DNA of 64,000 nt, taken from the NCBI GenBank assembly GCA_039619475.1, contig CM077115.1:223867291-223931290 (forward strand), read 5' to 3'. The number at the start of each line of letters is the position of its first letter. The first letter of the stretch is position 1. Of the stretch, positions 34,901-43,690 are shown piece by piece. The notes beneath the pieces are model-generated. The model did no database searches, had not been told where the DNA came from, and worked only from the letters and a program-made list of their open reading frames with translations. Position numbers and translations under genes: made by a program. The DNA is from Icerya purchasi. Taxonomy: Eukaryota > Arthropoda > Insecta > Hemiptera > Monophlebidae.

Positions 34901-36308
34901 GTACATTAAAAAATGCATTCACTTTTTAACGTTTCAAAGGATTTTTTCTTATTAAAAATATCGTCGTTTTTGGGTATTTTTACTTTTTTTCCGGTTGGAT
35001 GGCCACTCTGAATATTTATAATTGTAGAGAAAATAATACGCCGCAATTAACAAACGTTTTCTCTTCTTCGCTTTCAAACCTATTAGTTTACAGGAAACAT
35101 TCGGACAGTGCAAAATAAACCAAGATAAGACGGGTTGCGCGATTAATAAGAATTAAATTGCGTTTTAAAGTATTTTGCAATAAAAAAGAAGTCCTAAACC
35201 GCTAAACCAAGCAGTCTGCCGTTAAATTAATGCACATTTAACGGTAATTAAATTATTAATACTAATATTTGATGCATCACCGACTTTGATTGAATCCAAA
35301 TTTTACACAGATCAACGTGAAAATATTTTAGCGAATTTAAAAAATAATCATATTAAAAATAATTAAAGCGTACTGTGCAAAGTAAATAATTACCATTTAA
35401 CACCCAAGGCATTTCATAAATAAGTATGTAATTAAGGAAGTGAGGATAATACTGTTTATTTAGATTGATCAAGAACCTAGTAAATTCCATGTCCATATTG
35501 CTTAAACCAGTGTCCGACATATCGAAAAATACTGTGATCTGATCTCCACCGTATTGTCTGGAAAGTAAAAGCGAAGCGGCTAAATTATTATCAAAAAATA
35601 TTAACGATGAAAAAATTGTAATTTTCATTATTGTATTATACGCTTAAAACAACCGGGGGTTCTCTAACGTTGATACCGAATCTGTGGCAGGTGTGTGCGA
35701 AAGAAACTATAGCTTCATTCATTAACTTCCGCATGAGACAACGGATCGCGTTATTTTTTTTATCCCGGAACGATTCTTAATCTTAATTTTTACGGCTGTG
35801 CAAAATGCTACCGTGATTTTCCGGTTCAAAGAGATTATATCTAATTTCGATTAAAAGAGAGAAATAAATCAAAATTACCTTTCTAGTCTTTCGAACCAAT
35901 ATATTAGAATCCGTTTGAGATCTTCGAAATTCTTTGTACCTTTAACGTGCATTTTACATCGGAACAGAAGCATCGCTTTTCCGTCTTTATCGTAGCCGTG
36001 TGGGAACAATCCACCTTCCCCTAAATATTCAGCAACTACGTTGTTCTCGTTAATTTCTAAAACAAATGTACAGTTTACTCGTCGAGTGATGAGTTGAAAA
36101 CAATCAAATCGCGATACAAAAAGAAACCTACTAGTAGGAGGCTTTAATCAGAGGTTCTTACCATTCACAGCATTTACTTTACGCCACTCGCACGTTTCCC
36201 ATAACATATTGAAGGCTTCTTTGACATCCAAGTCATGGTGAAGTAGAAACCTTTGAAGCCAAAAATCGCTGCACTTGACTCGATCGATATCGAACGGATG
36301 GAATGTTT
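19134..36308 (-). CDS. MOSPD2: MOSPD2: CRAL-TRIO / MSP-domain ER membrane tether (N-terminal exon and one linker missing)
   Basis: Eight exons on the minus strand. Seven (36162-36308, 35879-36056, 35394-35557, 31450-31676, 29594-29693, 27982-28094, 26391-26603) join with matching phases; the eighth (19134-19340) encodes the membrane anchor and stop. Order: CRAL-TRIO N-lobe (FWLQRFLLHH, MLWETCEWRK), CRAL-TRIO domain (HGYDKDGKAMLLFR, VFFDMSDTGLSNMDM, MPWVLN), serine-rich linker, MSP domain (IKTTSPDRFRVKPSSGIVLPG), transmembrane helix (SILILAALLLMVLTYLVA). Domain order and motif wording match animal MOSPD2, an ER-anchored protein whose MSP domain binds FFAT motifs of partner proteins at membrane contact sites and which also acts at lipid droplets. 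The Lys/Thr residues of the FFAT pocket (KTT) are kept. Missing: the start exon upstream of 36308 (the first visible exon is entered in phase 1) and the segment between 26391 and 19340. Intron repeats include TTAA elements and MITEs. Confidence 0.9.
19816..21099 (-). mobile_element. TTAA-flanked DNA element (Kolobok-like), copy 2
   Basis: TTAA at 19812-19815 and 21100-21103. The termini are inverted: AGGGGTATTATTTTAGTCTAG on the left and, read inward, GGGGGTATTCTAGTCTAG on the right. About 1.3 kb long. It holds a transposase tail fragment and a segment (20316-20395) resembling the 5950-6040 region of copy 1 (AACTTGAGATATCATG.CAACC type). It lies just upstream of the MOSPD2 terminal exon, in the intron if the missing linker exon is further upstream. 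Confidence 0.8.
20462..20574 (-). pseudogene. Kolobok-like transposase C-terminal fragment (copy 2)
   Basis: Minus strand reading APKEAKTARLKERTSENV and then EEGPLYEARIAD with a TAA stop at 20464-20462. It aligns with EKAKTARRDVISTRKDEEEE and LYGAGIAD of copy 3. Only this C-terminal piece of the transposase is recognisable. Confidence 0.75.
21216..21320 (+). repeat. Dispersed repeat family B, copy 1
   Basis: From GGTACTAGAGAAATCTAAG to CGTGAATATTTATTCACAATG. It aligns with copies at 27378, 38619 (inverted) and 42723. Shared order of blocks: GGTACYAGAGAAATCT, CCTCT, TTGGACT, AC..CGTGAA. Confidence 0.65.
22025..23100. other. Intron of MOSPD2, no feature recognised
   Basis: AT-rich, with open frames of about 60-77 codons on both strands lacking splice signals or similarity that I recognise. 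Confidence 0.5.
23164..24688 (+). mobile_element. TTAA-flanked DNA element (Kolobok-like), copy 3
   Basis: TTAA at 23160-23163 and 24689-24692. Inverted termini GGGGTAATATCACCTCG and, read inward from the right, GGGGTAATATCACCTTG give a 15-base perfect match. About 1.5 kb, coding remnant on the plus strand, opposite to copies 1 and 2. It lies in a MOSPD2 intron. Confidence 0.85.
23879..24164 (+). pseudogene. Kolobok-like transposase C-terminal fragment (copy 3)
   Basis: Reads KSVLNAAVYIAVLY, then one extra T near 23939 shifts the frame, then FNDSYNGLVQVMDLLDIEID, CYNFCTEGNS, KAKTARRDVISTRKDEEEEN and EGQLYGAGIAD with stop TAG at 24162-24164. This corresponds to the SLNQLIWKISPK...NCHEYA...DGVGID region of copy 1. 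The N-terminal two thirds of the protein are absent, so it is a dead, internally deleted copy. Confidence 0.8.
24700..25240. other. Purine-rich intronic stretch, no gene
   Basis: A/G-rich on the plus strand, moderately less AT-biased than its neighbours, no coding frame of note. Confidence 0.45.
25841..25905. repeat. (TA)n followed by (CA/CATA)n microsatellite
   Basis: About 23 TA units, then CACACATACATACACACA. It lies inside the MOSPD2 intron and is likely length-polymorphic. Confidence 0.9.
26391..26603 (-). CDS. MOSPD2: MOSPD2 exon: second half of MSP domain
   Basis: Acceptor TCTCCCAG-type pyrimidine end (TGCTCCCAG), phase 0. It encodes IKTTSPDRFRVKPSSGIVLPG, then STKITVVVQGG and DKFLVMSMVTDKEE and ends IIDIWK before donor GTAAGAGT. 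A second donor two codons on (GTAAGC) is also possible. KTT followed by P.RF.VKP.SG is the conserved MSP core that contacts FFAT peptides. Confidence 0.9.
27378..27487 (+). repeat. Dispersed repeat family B, copy 2
   Basis: From GGTACCAGAAAGATCTG to TTTCATAATCCC. The most diverged of the four copies. It lies in a MOSPD2 intron. Confidence 0.5.
27982..28094 (-). CDS. MOSPD2: MOSPD2 exon: first half of MSP domain
   Basis: 113 bases between acceptor TGTTACAG and donor GTAATG; phase 1 in, phase 0 out. It encodes SLLNVIHPDTVYFNCIDGEY and the strand INIENIISKPVLYK, matching the N-terminal beta strands of MSP/VAP domains. Confidence 0.88.
28440..28590. repeat. (GAT)n and (TA)n microsatellites in intron
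   Basis: ATGATGATGATG at about 28490-28501 and two TA tracts around 28537-28572 with an A run between them. Confidence 0.7.
29594..29693 (-). CDS. MOSPD2: MOSPD2 exon: serine-rich linker
   Basis: 100 bases between acceptor TAATTGCAG and donor GTAAGTAC; phase 0 in, phase 1 out. It encodes VHFTGVNGPSGENSPISSS and EMKSGDENSVCS, a low-complexity linker between the CRAL-TRIO and MSP domains. Correct phase on both sides supports it despite low conservation. Confidence 0.85.
31450..31676 (-). CDS. MOSPD2: MOSPD2 exon: end of CRAL-TRIO domain and linker start
   Basis: 227 bases between acceptor TTTTTAG and donor GTACGT; phase 1 in, phase 0 out. It encodes AAFKIIKSWLPAKAVQKIKF, KQNIRDYVDP and LTCWGGEDDYVFTF, the last helix and strand of the CRAL-TRIO fold (K...LP....KI.F pattern), then a Ser/Thr-rich linker with SSPTISSSKY. 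Confidence 0.92.
31832..31910. repeat. (ATA)n plus (TA)n compound microsatellite
   Basis: Nine ATA-type units then about 23 TA units, just upstream of the MOSPD2 exon at 31450-31676. Confidence 0.9.
32363..32976. mobile_element. hAT-type MITE with 8-bp target duplication
   Basis: Termini TAGAGATGCGCAAAT (left) and, read inward, TAGGCATGGGTAACT (right) are imperfect inverted repeats of the type seen on hAT elements. Flanking 8-mers GTGTCTGG (32355-32362) and GTGCCTGG (32977-32984) differ at one position. The 614-bp interior has no transposase and contains repeated GGATATA motifs. It lies in a MOSPD2 intron. Confidence 0.75.
33071..33299. mobile_element. piggyBac-type MITE with TTAA flanks and a duplicated end
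   Basis: TTAA at 33067-33070 and 33300-33303. Termini CCCTTTATAGAGC and, read inward, CTCTTTATAAGTC fit the CCCTTT start of piggyBac ends. The first about 72 bases are partly repeated: AACCCTTTATAG...GCGACATATTTGTAACATA recurs as AACCCTTATACG...GCGACATATCTGTCACATA. It has no coding capacity. Confidence 0.75.
33310..35393. other. MOSPD2 intron, no feature recognised
   Basis: AT-rich. Reading frames of 60-98 codons occur on both strands without splice signals or recognisable motifs. Confidence 0.5.
35394..35557 (-). CDS. MOSPD2: MOSPD2 exon: CRAL-TRIO core
   Basis: 164 bases between acceptor CTTTCCAG and donor GTAATTAT; phase 2 in, phase 1 out. It encodes QITVFFDMSDTGLSNMDM, FTRFLINLNKQYYPHFL and LIYEMPWVLN, the central strand-helix-strand of the CRAL-TRIO domain (FD.S.TG..N.D pattern, YYP, MPW). 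Confidence 0.95.
35879..36056 (-). CDS. MOSPD2: MOSPD2 exon: start of CRAL-TRIO domain
   Basis: 178 bases between acceptor TTTTAG and donor GTAATTT; phase 1 in, phase 2 out. It encodes GLFPHGYDKDGKAMLLFR, CKMHVKGTKNFEDLKR and ILIYWFERLER. The HGYDK.G motif opens CRAL-TRIO domains. Confidence 0.95.
36162..36308 (-). CDS. MOSPD2: MOSPD2 first visible exon: CRAL-TRIO N-terminal helices
   Basis: 147 bases between acceptor CATGTTTCAG and donor GTAAGAAC; phase 1 in, phase 1 out. It encodes ETFHPFDIDRVKCSDFWLQR, FLLHHDLDVKEAF and NMLWETCEWRK. Because it is entered in phase 1 and the in-frame ATG at 36348 lies before the acceptor, the true start codon is probably in an upstream exon that I could not find. 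Confidence 0.92.
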
Positions 36309-37079
36309 CTGAAACATGTACCGGGCGATGAAAAGATACGGTAAACAACGTACGAATCTGATTAATTACGAATGAAAAATTTGACCTCTAATTTCAATAC
36401 GTTTAAAATATTTCGAAATTAGTTTCTGTTGAAATTTCGTTGCGCGATAATTAAACAACAGTGTGTATTGCGAAGGTGTTGTATTTCGCGGGCTCTGTGA
36501 TTTATTGTTAATTTTTTAACTCAATTACAATATCTTAATGTATGACCCCCCGCTGTTTTATAATAAAATTATTTTCTTTTATAAATCTACATGCGTAAAA
36601 GCTGCGTCGTTTCCTACGTCACCAAGATAACCAGAAAATACGGTCTGTATTTATTCTTAATTTTTTGAAGTGTACTTTAATGTCTTTTCTCTGTTATAAT
36701 ACTATTGCCCGCTAATGCTTTCAGTGCTAGCCGGTTTTGCGCTAATTGCTTTTACCGTATACGGTTAGTACAACAAAACTAGTGAAAAAATGCAGTCGAT
36801 AATGAATGGATAATGATAAATTTCGCTCGAAAATACTTTGAAATATATCCTTTGCATAAAACAACTGATAAAGGAAATGTAAAAACAAACAAAACAAACA
36901 ACATATTAATTATAACTATGAGGCAACAAGTTTTTAGACAATGCAAATATCATCGTATTACGGCAAATGATTTTTTTTTCTTACATACTCCTTATATAAC
37001 AAACTTTCTCTAAAAAAAAATATATAAAAAACAGGAAATTAACATACCGCATAAAATAGATTCGTTAAAAAAATTAAAC

Positions 37080-37200
37080 TCAAAAGCAGATGTAATCTCA
37101 AATTTTTAGGTATCACGTTTGATTATAAATTATCATTTAAGAAACAAATTGACTTTGTTTAAAATAGGTGTTTCAGAGCTTTAAATTTAATTAATTTTCT
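37080..37200 (+). mobile_element. LINE reverse transcriptase scrap
   Basis: Plus-strand reading FLGITFDYKLSFKKQIDFV, stop, then RCFRALNLINFL resembles the FLG..FD.KL.W..HI....RC.RALNLL block of Jockey/CR1-type LINE reverse transcriptases. Very short and broken, and it adjoins a helicase scrap in the opposite orientation. Tentative. Confidence 0.5.
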
Positions 37201-37261
37201 AGAGGCACTTGGTGCGAAGTTGAAGCAGACTTTCTTCTCCTTACGTATAAAAATTTCGTCC

Positions 37262-37480
37262 GCCCTATTATAGGCTATGGTTGTTTTGTATACTTCCCCG
37301 CTCAAAAAAAAAACGGGCGGTAGTTGACGGAGGTCGCCGGTAAATACCATGTCCACACCCGCGAACATGGTCATGCATAATGTGTTAAGTCAAAAATTTC
37401 TGTCCGAGGAGAGCGGATCCGATCATACTGCTGCTGTATGTGAACATTTACGAACGCAGTGCGAAACGCGTTCAGCGCTT
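37262..37480 (-). pseudogene. PIF1-type helicase remnant (possibly from a Helitron)
   Basis: Minus-strand reading MIGSALLGQ (about 37420) then, after a stop, FAGVDMVFTGDLRQLPPV (37370-37310) and GEVYKTT. The F.G..M...GD.RQLPPV block is a hallmark of the PIF1 helicase family, and MIGSALL is the preceding conserved segment. No Walker A motif and no further helicase motifs are visible. PIF1-like genes in insects are either the single host gene or Helitron-borne copies; a fragment in repeat-rich intergenic DNA favours the latter. Confidence 0.65.
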
Positions 37481-37569
37481 CCACTTGGAGGCCCTTCATC
37501 TTTTGCGAGTTTCTAATACGAAAAACAGCGCGTACAGTGGATAATCCGATATACGTATAAATAACACTT

Positions 37570-38610
37570 TCTTTGCGTTTCTATGATAACAATTTATGGT
37601 CAAATTTTGTGGGACACTCCTTATGACATTTTATGGACAGACAAATTTTTGGATAAGACATATTCACGTCAGAAGCAAAACTTTCTGGAACAAATTACAT
37701 ACAGTATAACCACTAATGTAGAAATATTTTAAAATACGCGCTGATCATCAGCAACTTCATTGTCAAGTTGATGTTAATCTGATTATCTCTCTACCATTAC
37801 CACTTCCAACTATTATGAAAAATAACGCATATAACGTGCGTCCATCACTGTAATATTCTTGCAGCCAACAGCTTTACTTCTAAGCTAACATATTTCAGTT
37901 TACCCGACGTTTACGAATAAATTTTTTACTATGTTCGTTCTGTTAGTTTAAGCGTGCCGGATTGACAGTCAAAATATTTACAATATATAGAGCAGTTACT
38001 TTCATGAGAATATGCTACCGCAACGGCTGGGGTATACGAATGAGAGTTTAATCTTCATACTGATTTTATCTTCACAAAAACCAATGAACTGAAAATATGA
38101 TGAATGGAATTGCAATCGGGAACGAATAGAATCGCTATAGATTACTTATATACATATACTATATATATATATATATAAAAAAGTGATATACGTAACTCGC
38201 GGAAACTGATTAATAAGCTTGATTTATGAATAATTTATATTTACTAAAAGAATAATTATCCAACTCTTTTCTCTTCTTTTGTTTAAAAAAAAATACTGCA
38301 AGTACCCAAACATACTGAATACAAATTCCTCGCCATCAAAAGAAAATTTGTGAACATATCTTATCTTGCGTCAAATATCAAATTTATTTAAACGTTAGTC
38401 ATCCAGCTCGTCTGTGAAATTTTAAAACTTTACGCAAATACAATGCCGAGAAGTTTTGTAGTTCTGCAACCACCAGAACGCGCAAAAAGTAGGAAATATT
38501 TTCAGCAGCTCGGTTTTAGTACACGACTGTCGGAATAGCTAGGCTGCACAATTGGTATACGAAAACTGTTCATTTTCGGTGGGACATAATCGTGCTGTTT
38601 TGTATAAAAT
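37570..38610. other. Intergenic, no feature recognised
   Basis: AT-rich, with a short TA tract at 38160-38177. Nothing else supported. Confidence 0.5.
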
Positions 38611-38618
38611 AAGTAAAG

Positions 38619-38748
38619 TGAGTCCTCTACCCGTAGCAGTGCGTCGGGGATTGTGAACTTAAGGTTCACAGTGTACTAGGAGCCTAACGGCACTAATGAG
38701 AGTAGAAGGGCCAGTTCTTTTTTACTTTCCCAAATTTCTCTGGTACCC
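38619..38748 (-). repeat. Dispersed repeat family B, copy 3 (inverted)
   Basis: Read on the minus strand, GGTACCAGAGAAATTTGGGAA, then CTGGCCCTTCTACTCTCATT, AGTACACTGTGAACCT and GAGGACTCAC. This aligns along its full length with 42723-42863 and is the clearest pair in the family. Confidence 0.75.
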
Positions 38749-38807
38749 AATTATTTCGTATATAACATTATAAATAAGCATTTTAAATAACCTTACAAAA
38801 CTGAATT

Positions 38808-38895
38808 TGTGGCGTAGTGGCTGCTACCGTTCTGGGGAAATAAACAGACACGGCATTGCAATGTAGGTTCAAATCTAGTAGCTGGAATTTTTTTT
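38808..38895 (+). repeat. tRNA-like sequence with Pol III boxes (SINE head or tRNA relic)
   Basis: TGGCGTAGTGGC fits the tRNA A box (TRGCNNAGYNGG) except at the last base, and GGTTCAAATCT about 45 bases on fits the B box (GGTTCRANNCC) except at the last base. A run of eight T follows, as in a Pol III terminator. The T-arm and acceptor do not pair well, so it is not a working tRNA. A tRNA-derived SINE head is the best reading. Confidence 0.4.
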
Positions 38896-38899
38896 CCTG

Positions 38900-41800
38900 T
38901 TTTTAATTACACAGTTCGCAAATGACCGAACTATTAGCAGAAATCCTAAATAACTGCGCGAAGTTCCATAATCGTTTTTTTGCGGAAGTTCATCTGGCTA
39001 TGACATTTTATAATCGAAAATTAAAAGCATTCCGCGCCACAAAAATGAAATTAACCTCGAAACAAAACTATTCCAGCAGAATTCTATGCTAATCGTAAAA
39101 AAACAGTACACACTGTCCTATAAAATTACAATTAACACCCTTTGAAGTGGATACGAAAAACAAAAAAAAAAAACAACAGCAAAAAACGGCGCAATTTTGC
39201 CCCATTGCAAATAATAGTTTTCGTATAGCACAATTGCAGACTAGTGTCGGAATAAGAAATGTTTAATGCCAATCAAAAAAAGGACGAGAAATTTCATTTT
39301 GCAACAAATGAAATAAGATGAAAAGGTGCAGATTAGTCAACTCGGTGTTAGATAAATCAAACGGCCACAACTTATAACCTTCGGTAAAGGACGATGATAT
39401 TGTATTTTAAAGGTCACCAGCGTTACCAATACAGCGTTCATCGGTGTAAAGAAAGGCTTAAAAAAGAAGTAAACATATACTCGTGCGCGCACACACAAAC
39501 ATTTTCACCTGCGCTGAGAGAACTGCCGAGCAAAAGTTTACCGCACAACTGCGAATGTTTAAACGAAACAAAAACACCAACATTGCGAAATATGGTAGCG
39601 ATATGTCTTCGAGCATCGCTTAGAGTAAAAAGTTTAAGCATTAAAGATAACGAATATTCTTAAAGCCTGCTATATTGCAGTTGGAAGAGACGCAATGACA
39701 TAAAAACTGGATGGGTTAACGCATTAATCTGAATATTCGTGAATTTATTATATTTATCGAAGATATTGATCGAGGATTAGTTGGGAGATTCGGGGAAATC
39801 ATCTTAAAAGTCCGATTTATAGTTTTAGACAATAAGTAGTATAAAATCAACGTGTAAACATTTACACTAGTCAGAGAACGAAACGTAAATAAACGTACCA
39901 GAAAGACCAATAAAACCACATCTATGAAACAATAAATACGAACGTAGGTAGTCTGTGTATTTTTCGGTATATTTAGTGACTCTGACATTGAGATTGTTTG
40001 CCGATTAACAACTAACGTCTTTTACAACACCAACCGTATCTCATGGTCGTCGACTTAAAGTCACATTGAGTACCACTAAAATCTGTCGGATAGTTTAGCC
40101 CAGAAGAAACTTTTTATTTAAACAAGCACGCGAATTTATCTCCTTTACCTAGGCCACTCTTAAAAATTTTTCGTTCACCTAAAGTGAAAGAGGTAACCCG
40201 TTTGTTACTTACAATTCGTATTTTCAACTTTTCGTAAATACACCTGCTATTGTCTTCAAGGAAATATTTTCTCCTCTTTGGTAAATTATCAACTACGCAA
40301 CGATGAAAATCACATAAACAAATGCTATTTGAAAATAAAAATACACGTGTGTTTATACATTTCTCATCTACCCAGGTGTTTAACAAGAAAACACTCTATG
40401 GATAGAATAGCTAACAAGCCAATAATGAAACGAACGTTAAAGTTAGATATATTACTACTGTAAATCTCTCGAATAAAAATGATTACTGGACCAATAAAAA
40501 GAGAAAGAAAAAAGGAAACCATCGAGAAAAATGAAAAAAAGAAAAAAGAAAAAACTTAGATAAGAACAACTTATGCATTTTTTTTTACTAAATAAGAAAT
40601 TTTGTAAAAAAAAATTTCGCATTTACCGATGTAATAGGGTGGTGGTGTAAGCACCATTTTAAAAGATACCATACCGGATGGTCCAACTAGACAATAAAAT
40701 TATTTGTGTTTGGCACAATATCTTGTCGCATGGGGATTATTTTTTAAAATCGCATCAAATTTTTCTTTTACCCTACTTGAAATTATAACTGACAACTAAG
40801 AATTCTAACTTCCCCATCAGCGGAAAATGTTTGGTTTCTAACTGATTGAAATACACTCCCTGGTATATTCGAAAAGTGCGCGGTGCAATTGCTTTTTTAA
40901 TCGAAGAACTTTCAAATACTTTCTCTTACACGGTCACAATAAATGTCGTATCTAAACTGTCAATTTCATCTAGAAAAGGGGAGCGATTTTAAACGCTGAA
41001 AAATTCTATCGGCTTTAATTAATAAAATACGGAAAACCAAGAAAAAAATTAATTTAAATAATATGAGCTTTTTCGCATCATAGTTTTTAGGCTGCCCGCA
41101 GAATTTTTAGACCGTGTCTTCATTTTTCCTGCACGATTTCAGATTCACATTTATACGAATGTACCGTTTACGTCGAATTTTTCGGTTTAAACAATTTCAG
41201 CGCGAAAAACATATTTCCATTTTTTAACATGCCTCTCAAAATTTTTAACTACCATCTTCCAAATTTAACTGGCACCAATAACCCTTTATTCTTTCTGTAA
41301 CACAATTCGCAATTTATCTCATTTCTATTCCCTCCGTTTTAAACTTGCCCATTTTCATAACAGGATCTAATTTTACACGTTCAAAGTTTATTTTCCTAAC
41401 TTCGATGTTGCACACACGGTCCAATAATAATATGTATTACATATTGTAACTATTCGCTCGGGTTTCCAGCTTCGGCGTTTAAAAATACTGTAAAAAGTTA
41501 ACGACTGAAAAATGTTCGATTGCGTAAATCGTTAGACAATAAAATATTTCAAGTAATCTTAATAATACTAGCATCGCGGTTACTAAATTTTTGTCCTACG
41601 ATGGGATTGTATGACAGGCATCAACTCGGCGGGATGATAAAATAAAATTCGTACAATTTTAAGTTTCTTAATAAATGAATACGCTTAGTTAATCAAATAT
41701 AATTTGTAATTCGAAAGAAAAAGAAAATTTTTCTTCACTCTCCTCTACACATTTCTTCCTTTCGGCTGTCAAAACGAACATTTTTCCAGATTCCTCTATT

Positions 41801-42700
41801 CTACAATAATTCGTTTCTATTCGCAAGCACGTAAAAGTTTATTTATATAAATGGAAAATAATAAAATTAAAATACGCAATAACAAATACTACATAAACAT
41901 AAATTAATGTTCTAGAAATATTTTCGCGAATATCCCATCTTTAACAGAAACACGAAAAGAAACATATTAATAAAGATAAATTTAGTATTACACATTCGGA
42001 ATCTGAAGGAAACCTAAATAATTTTTATCTTCAGTTGGAAAAGGAAAATTGTAGAATATTATTAAAAAAAATGAATCTGGATACTGAATTTTTAATTTGA
42101 AAAATTAAAAAAGGGTAACATAAAAAAAATTATTAATATTAAAAGAGTAACAATTTTCAGCCGAAAAACAAAAATATTTCTTTAACATTACTAAAGGCAA
42201 ACGCAAAATTTGTGATCAGAATCTGGAAACAGCTTTTTCAGTTGAAGACAAAATTAATTATGCTTCCTTCAGATTCCAAACATATAATATTAAATTTATC
42301 CTTATTAATATATTTCCTTTTGTGTTATTAGTCAAAGTTGGGGCTTTGTCCAAAATGTTTATACAATATTCATTTATGTTTATTTAGCATTTGTTACTGC
42401 GTTTATAATTTTATTTTATTAATTATTTAACAAAGGATGTATAGAGATACATTCTACATATATTCTTCTTTCTCTCCTCAACCTTTTACGGTTGCTGAGT
42501 ATTAATATGACCATGTTAGATCCGTTTTCGGGAGCAGGCATGTGCTTTTATGATGACACAACTTTCACTGTTTTTTACTTGATCCATACATCTAAGTTTT
42601 GATCTGCCTTTTTCTTCTTCTTCCGTTCATCATTCCTTCGATTAATGTTGTCATCCATTCCAAATGTCTGATCAATTCTACCCAAGTTACTACTCCCAAG
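38900..42700. other. Intergenic, no feature recognised
   Basis: Several open frames of 60-90 codons on both strands, none with recognisable motifs. One minus-strand segment (about 40216-40290) ends at a good donor but lacks other support. Confidence 0.45.
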
Positions 42701-42722
42701 TTTACCCAGCCGGGAATAATTA

Positions 42723-42863
42723 GGTACTAGAGAAATCTGGGAAAATAAAAACGACCGAAAGAAAGAAACTGGCCCCTCTATTCTTATTAGCGCCCTTGGA
42801 CTTAGTACATCGTGAACCTAAACTTCATAATCCATAATACCTTATTAAGGGTATGGGGCTCAC
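42723..42863 (+). repeat. Dispersed repeat family B, copy 4
   Basis: GGTACTAGAGAAATCTGGGA, CTGGCCCCTCTATTCTTATT, AGTACATCGTGAACCT, AACTTCATAATCC and GGGGCTCAC. Matches copy 3 in inverted orientation over about 130 bases. Confidence 0.75.
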
Positions 42864-42869
42864 TTAACA

Positions 42870-43656
42870 TACTCGTATATTGTAACATGTACATCACATT
42901 GTATATAGTATAAATAAATAAAAGCAATAAAATAAAAATATAAAAGTTTGGAAAACGTAGAAAGGAGAAAATGAGTGTGTTTGTGTACAAAGTCCTGTTG
43001 TCGGTCGGAAATGCACATGTTATCACATACGGTTCCGCCGAGTGAAAGTCCTACTTTATTATAGCTAAAATTATTATAGTGATTGGTCATCGAGAAAACA
43101 AAGGAAAAAATGATCGAAAAGTTACAGTTTCGACATCGTGATCGGAGAGTCAGTGGCTATTTTACCTTTCTTTAAAATTATTGTTTTTTGGCTTCTCTTC
43201 TTGATGGTGGTAGAAATCGCGGTAAAAAAAAAAAAAAACGCCAGTTATATTACGGTTGAGGTATTTGTGAACTGATTCGGTTAAAAGCCGGTTAACATTA
43301 GCATGAAGCCCGAGTAAGAATTATAGCAGAACTTCAGTAGAAGTAAAATCTACACACCGAATTAAAGGACCTCACTGCTTTATCGATCGCATCTTCGGCC
43401 ACCCGAAATACATCGGACCATCAATCCAACGGACCACGGACTACCGCTGACAACAGTGATACGAATAATTTTCAGTTGCGTTTTTTATTCTTGTATATAT
43501 TTGTACATTTTTTAACTGTGTCTTTTTTTAGCGGTTTATCAAAAATAATAAGAATAATAATTTAATAATATAGTTTTACGTCCACGGTAATTACAAGACT
43601 GCAGTGGCATCCCTGAGGGCGTAACTAAATTGTAACGTTTCAATATACGTACATAA

Positions 43657-43690
<34 letters not shown>

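Noticed and set aside
40216..40290. Minus-strand frame (PKRRKYFLEDNSRCIYEKLK) ending at a consensus donor GTAAGTAAC, considered as the MOSPD2 start exon.
   Set aside because: The exit phase does not fit the first visible MOSPD2 exon, the acceptor is weak, and the peptide does not resemble MOSPD2.
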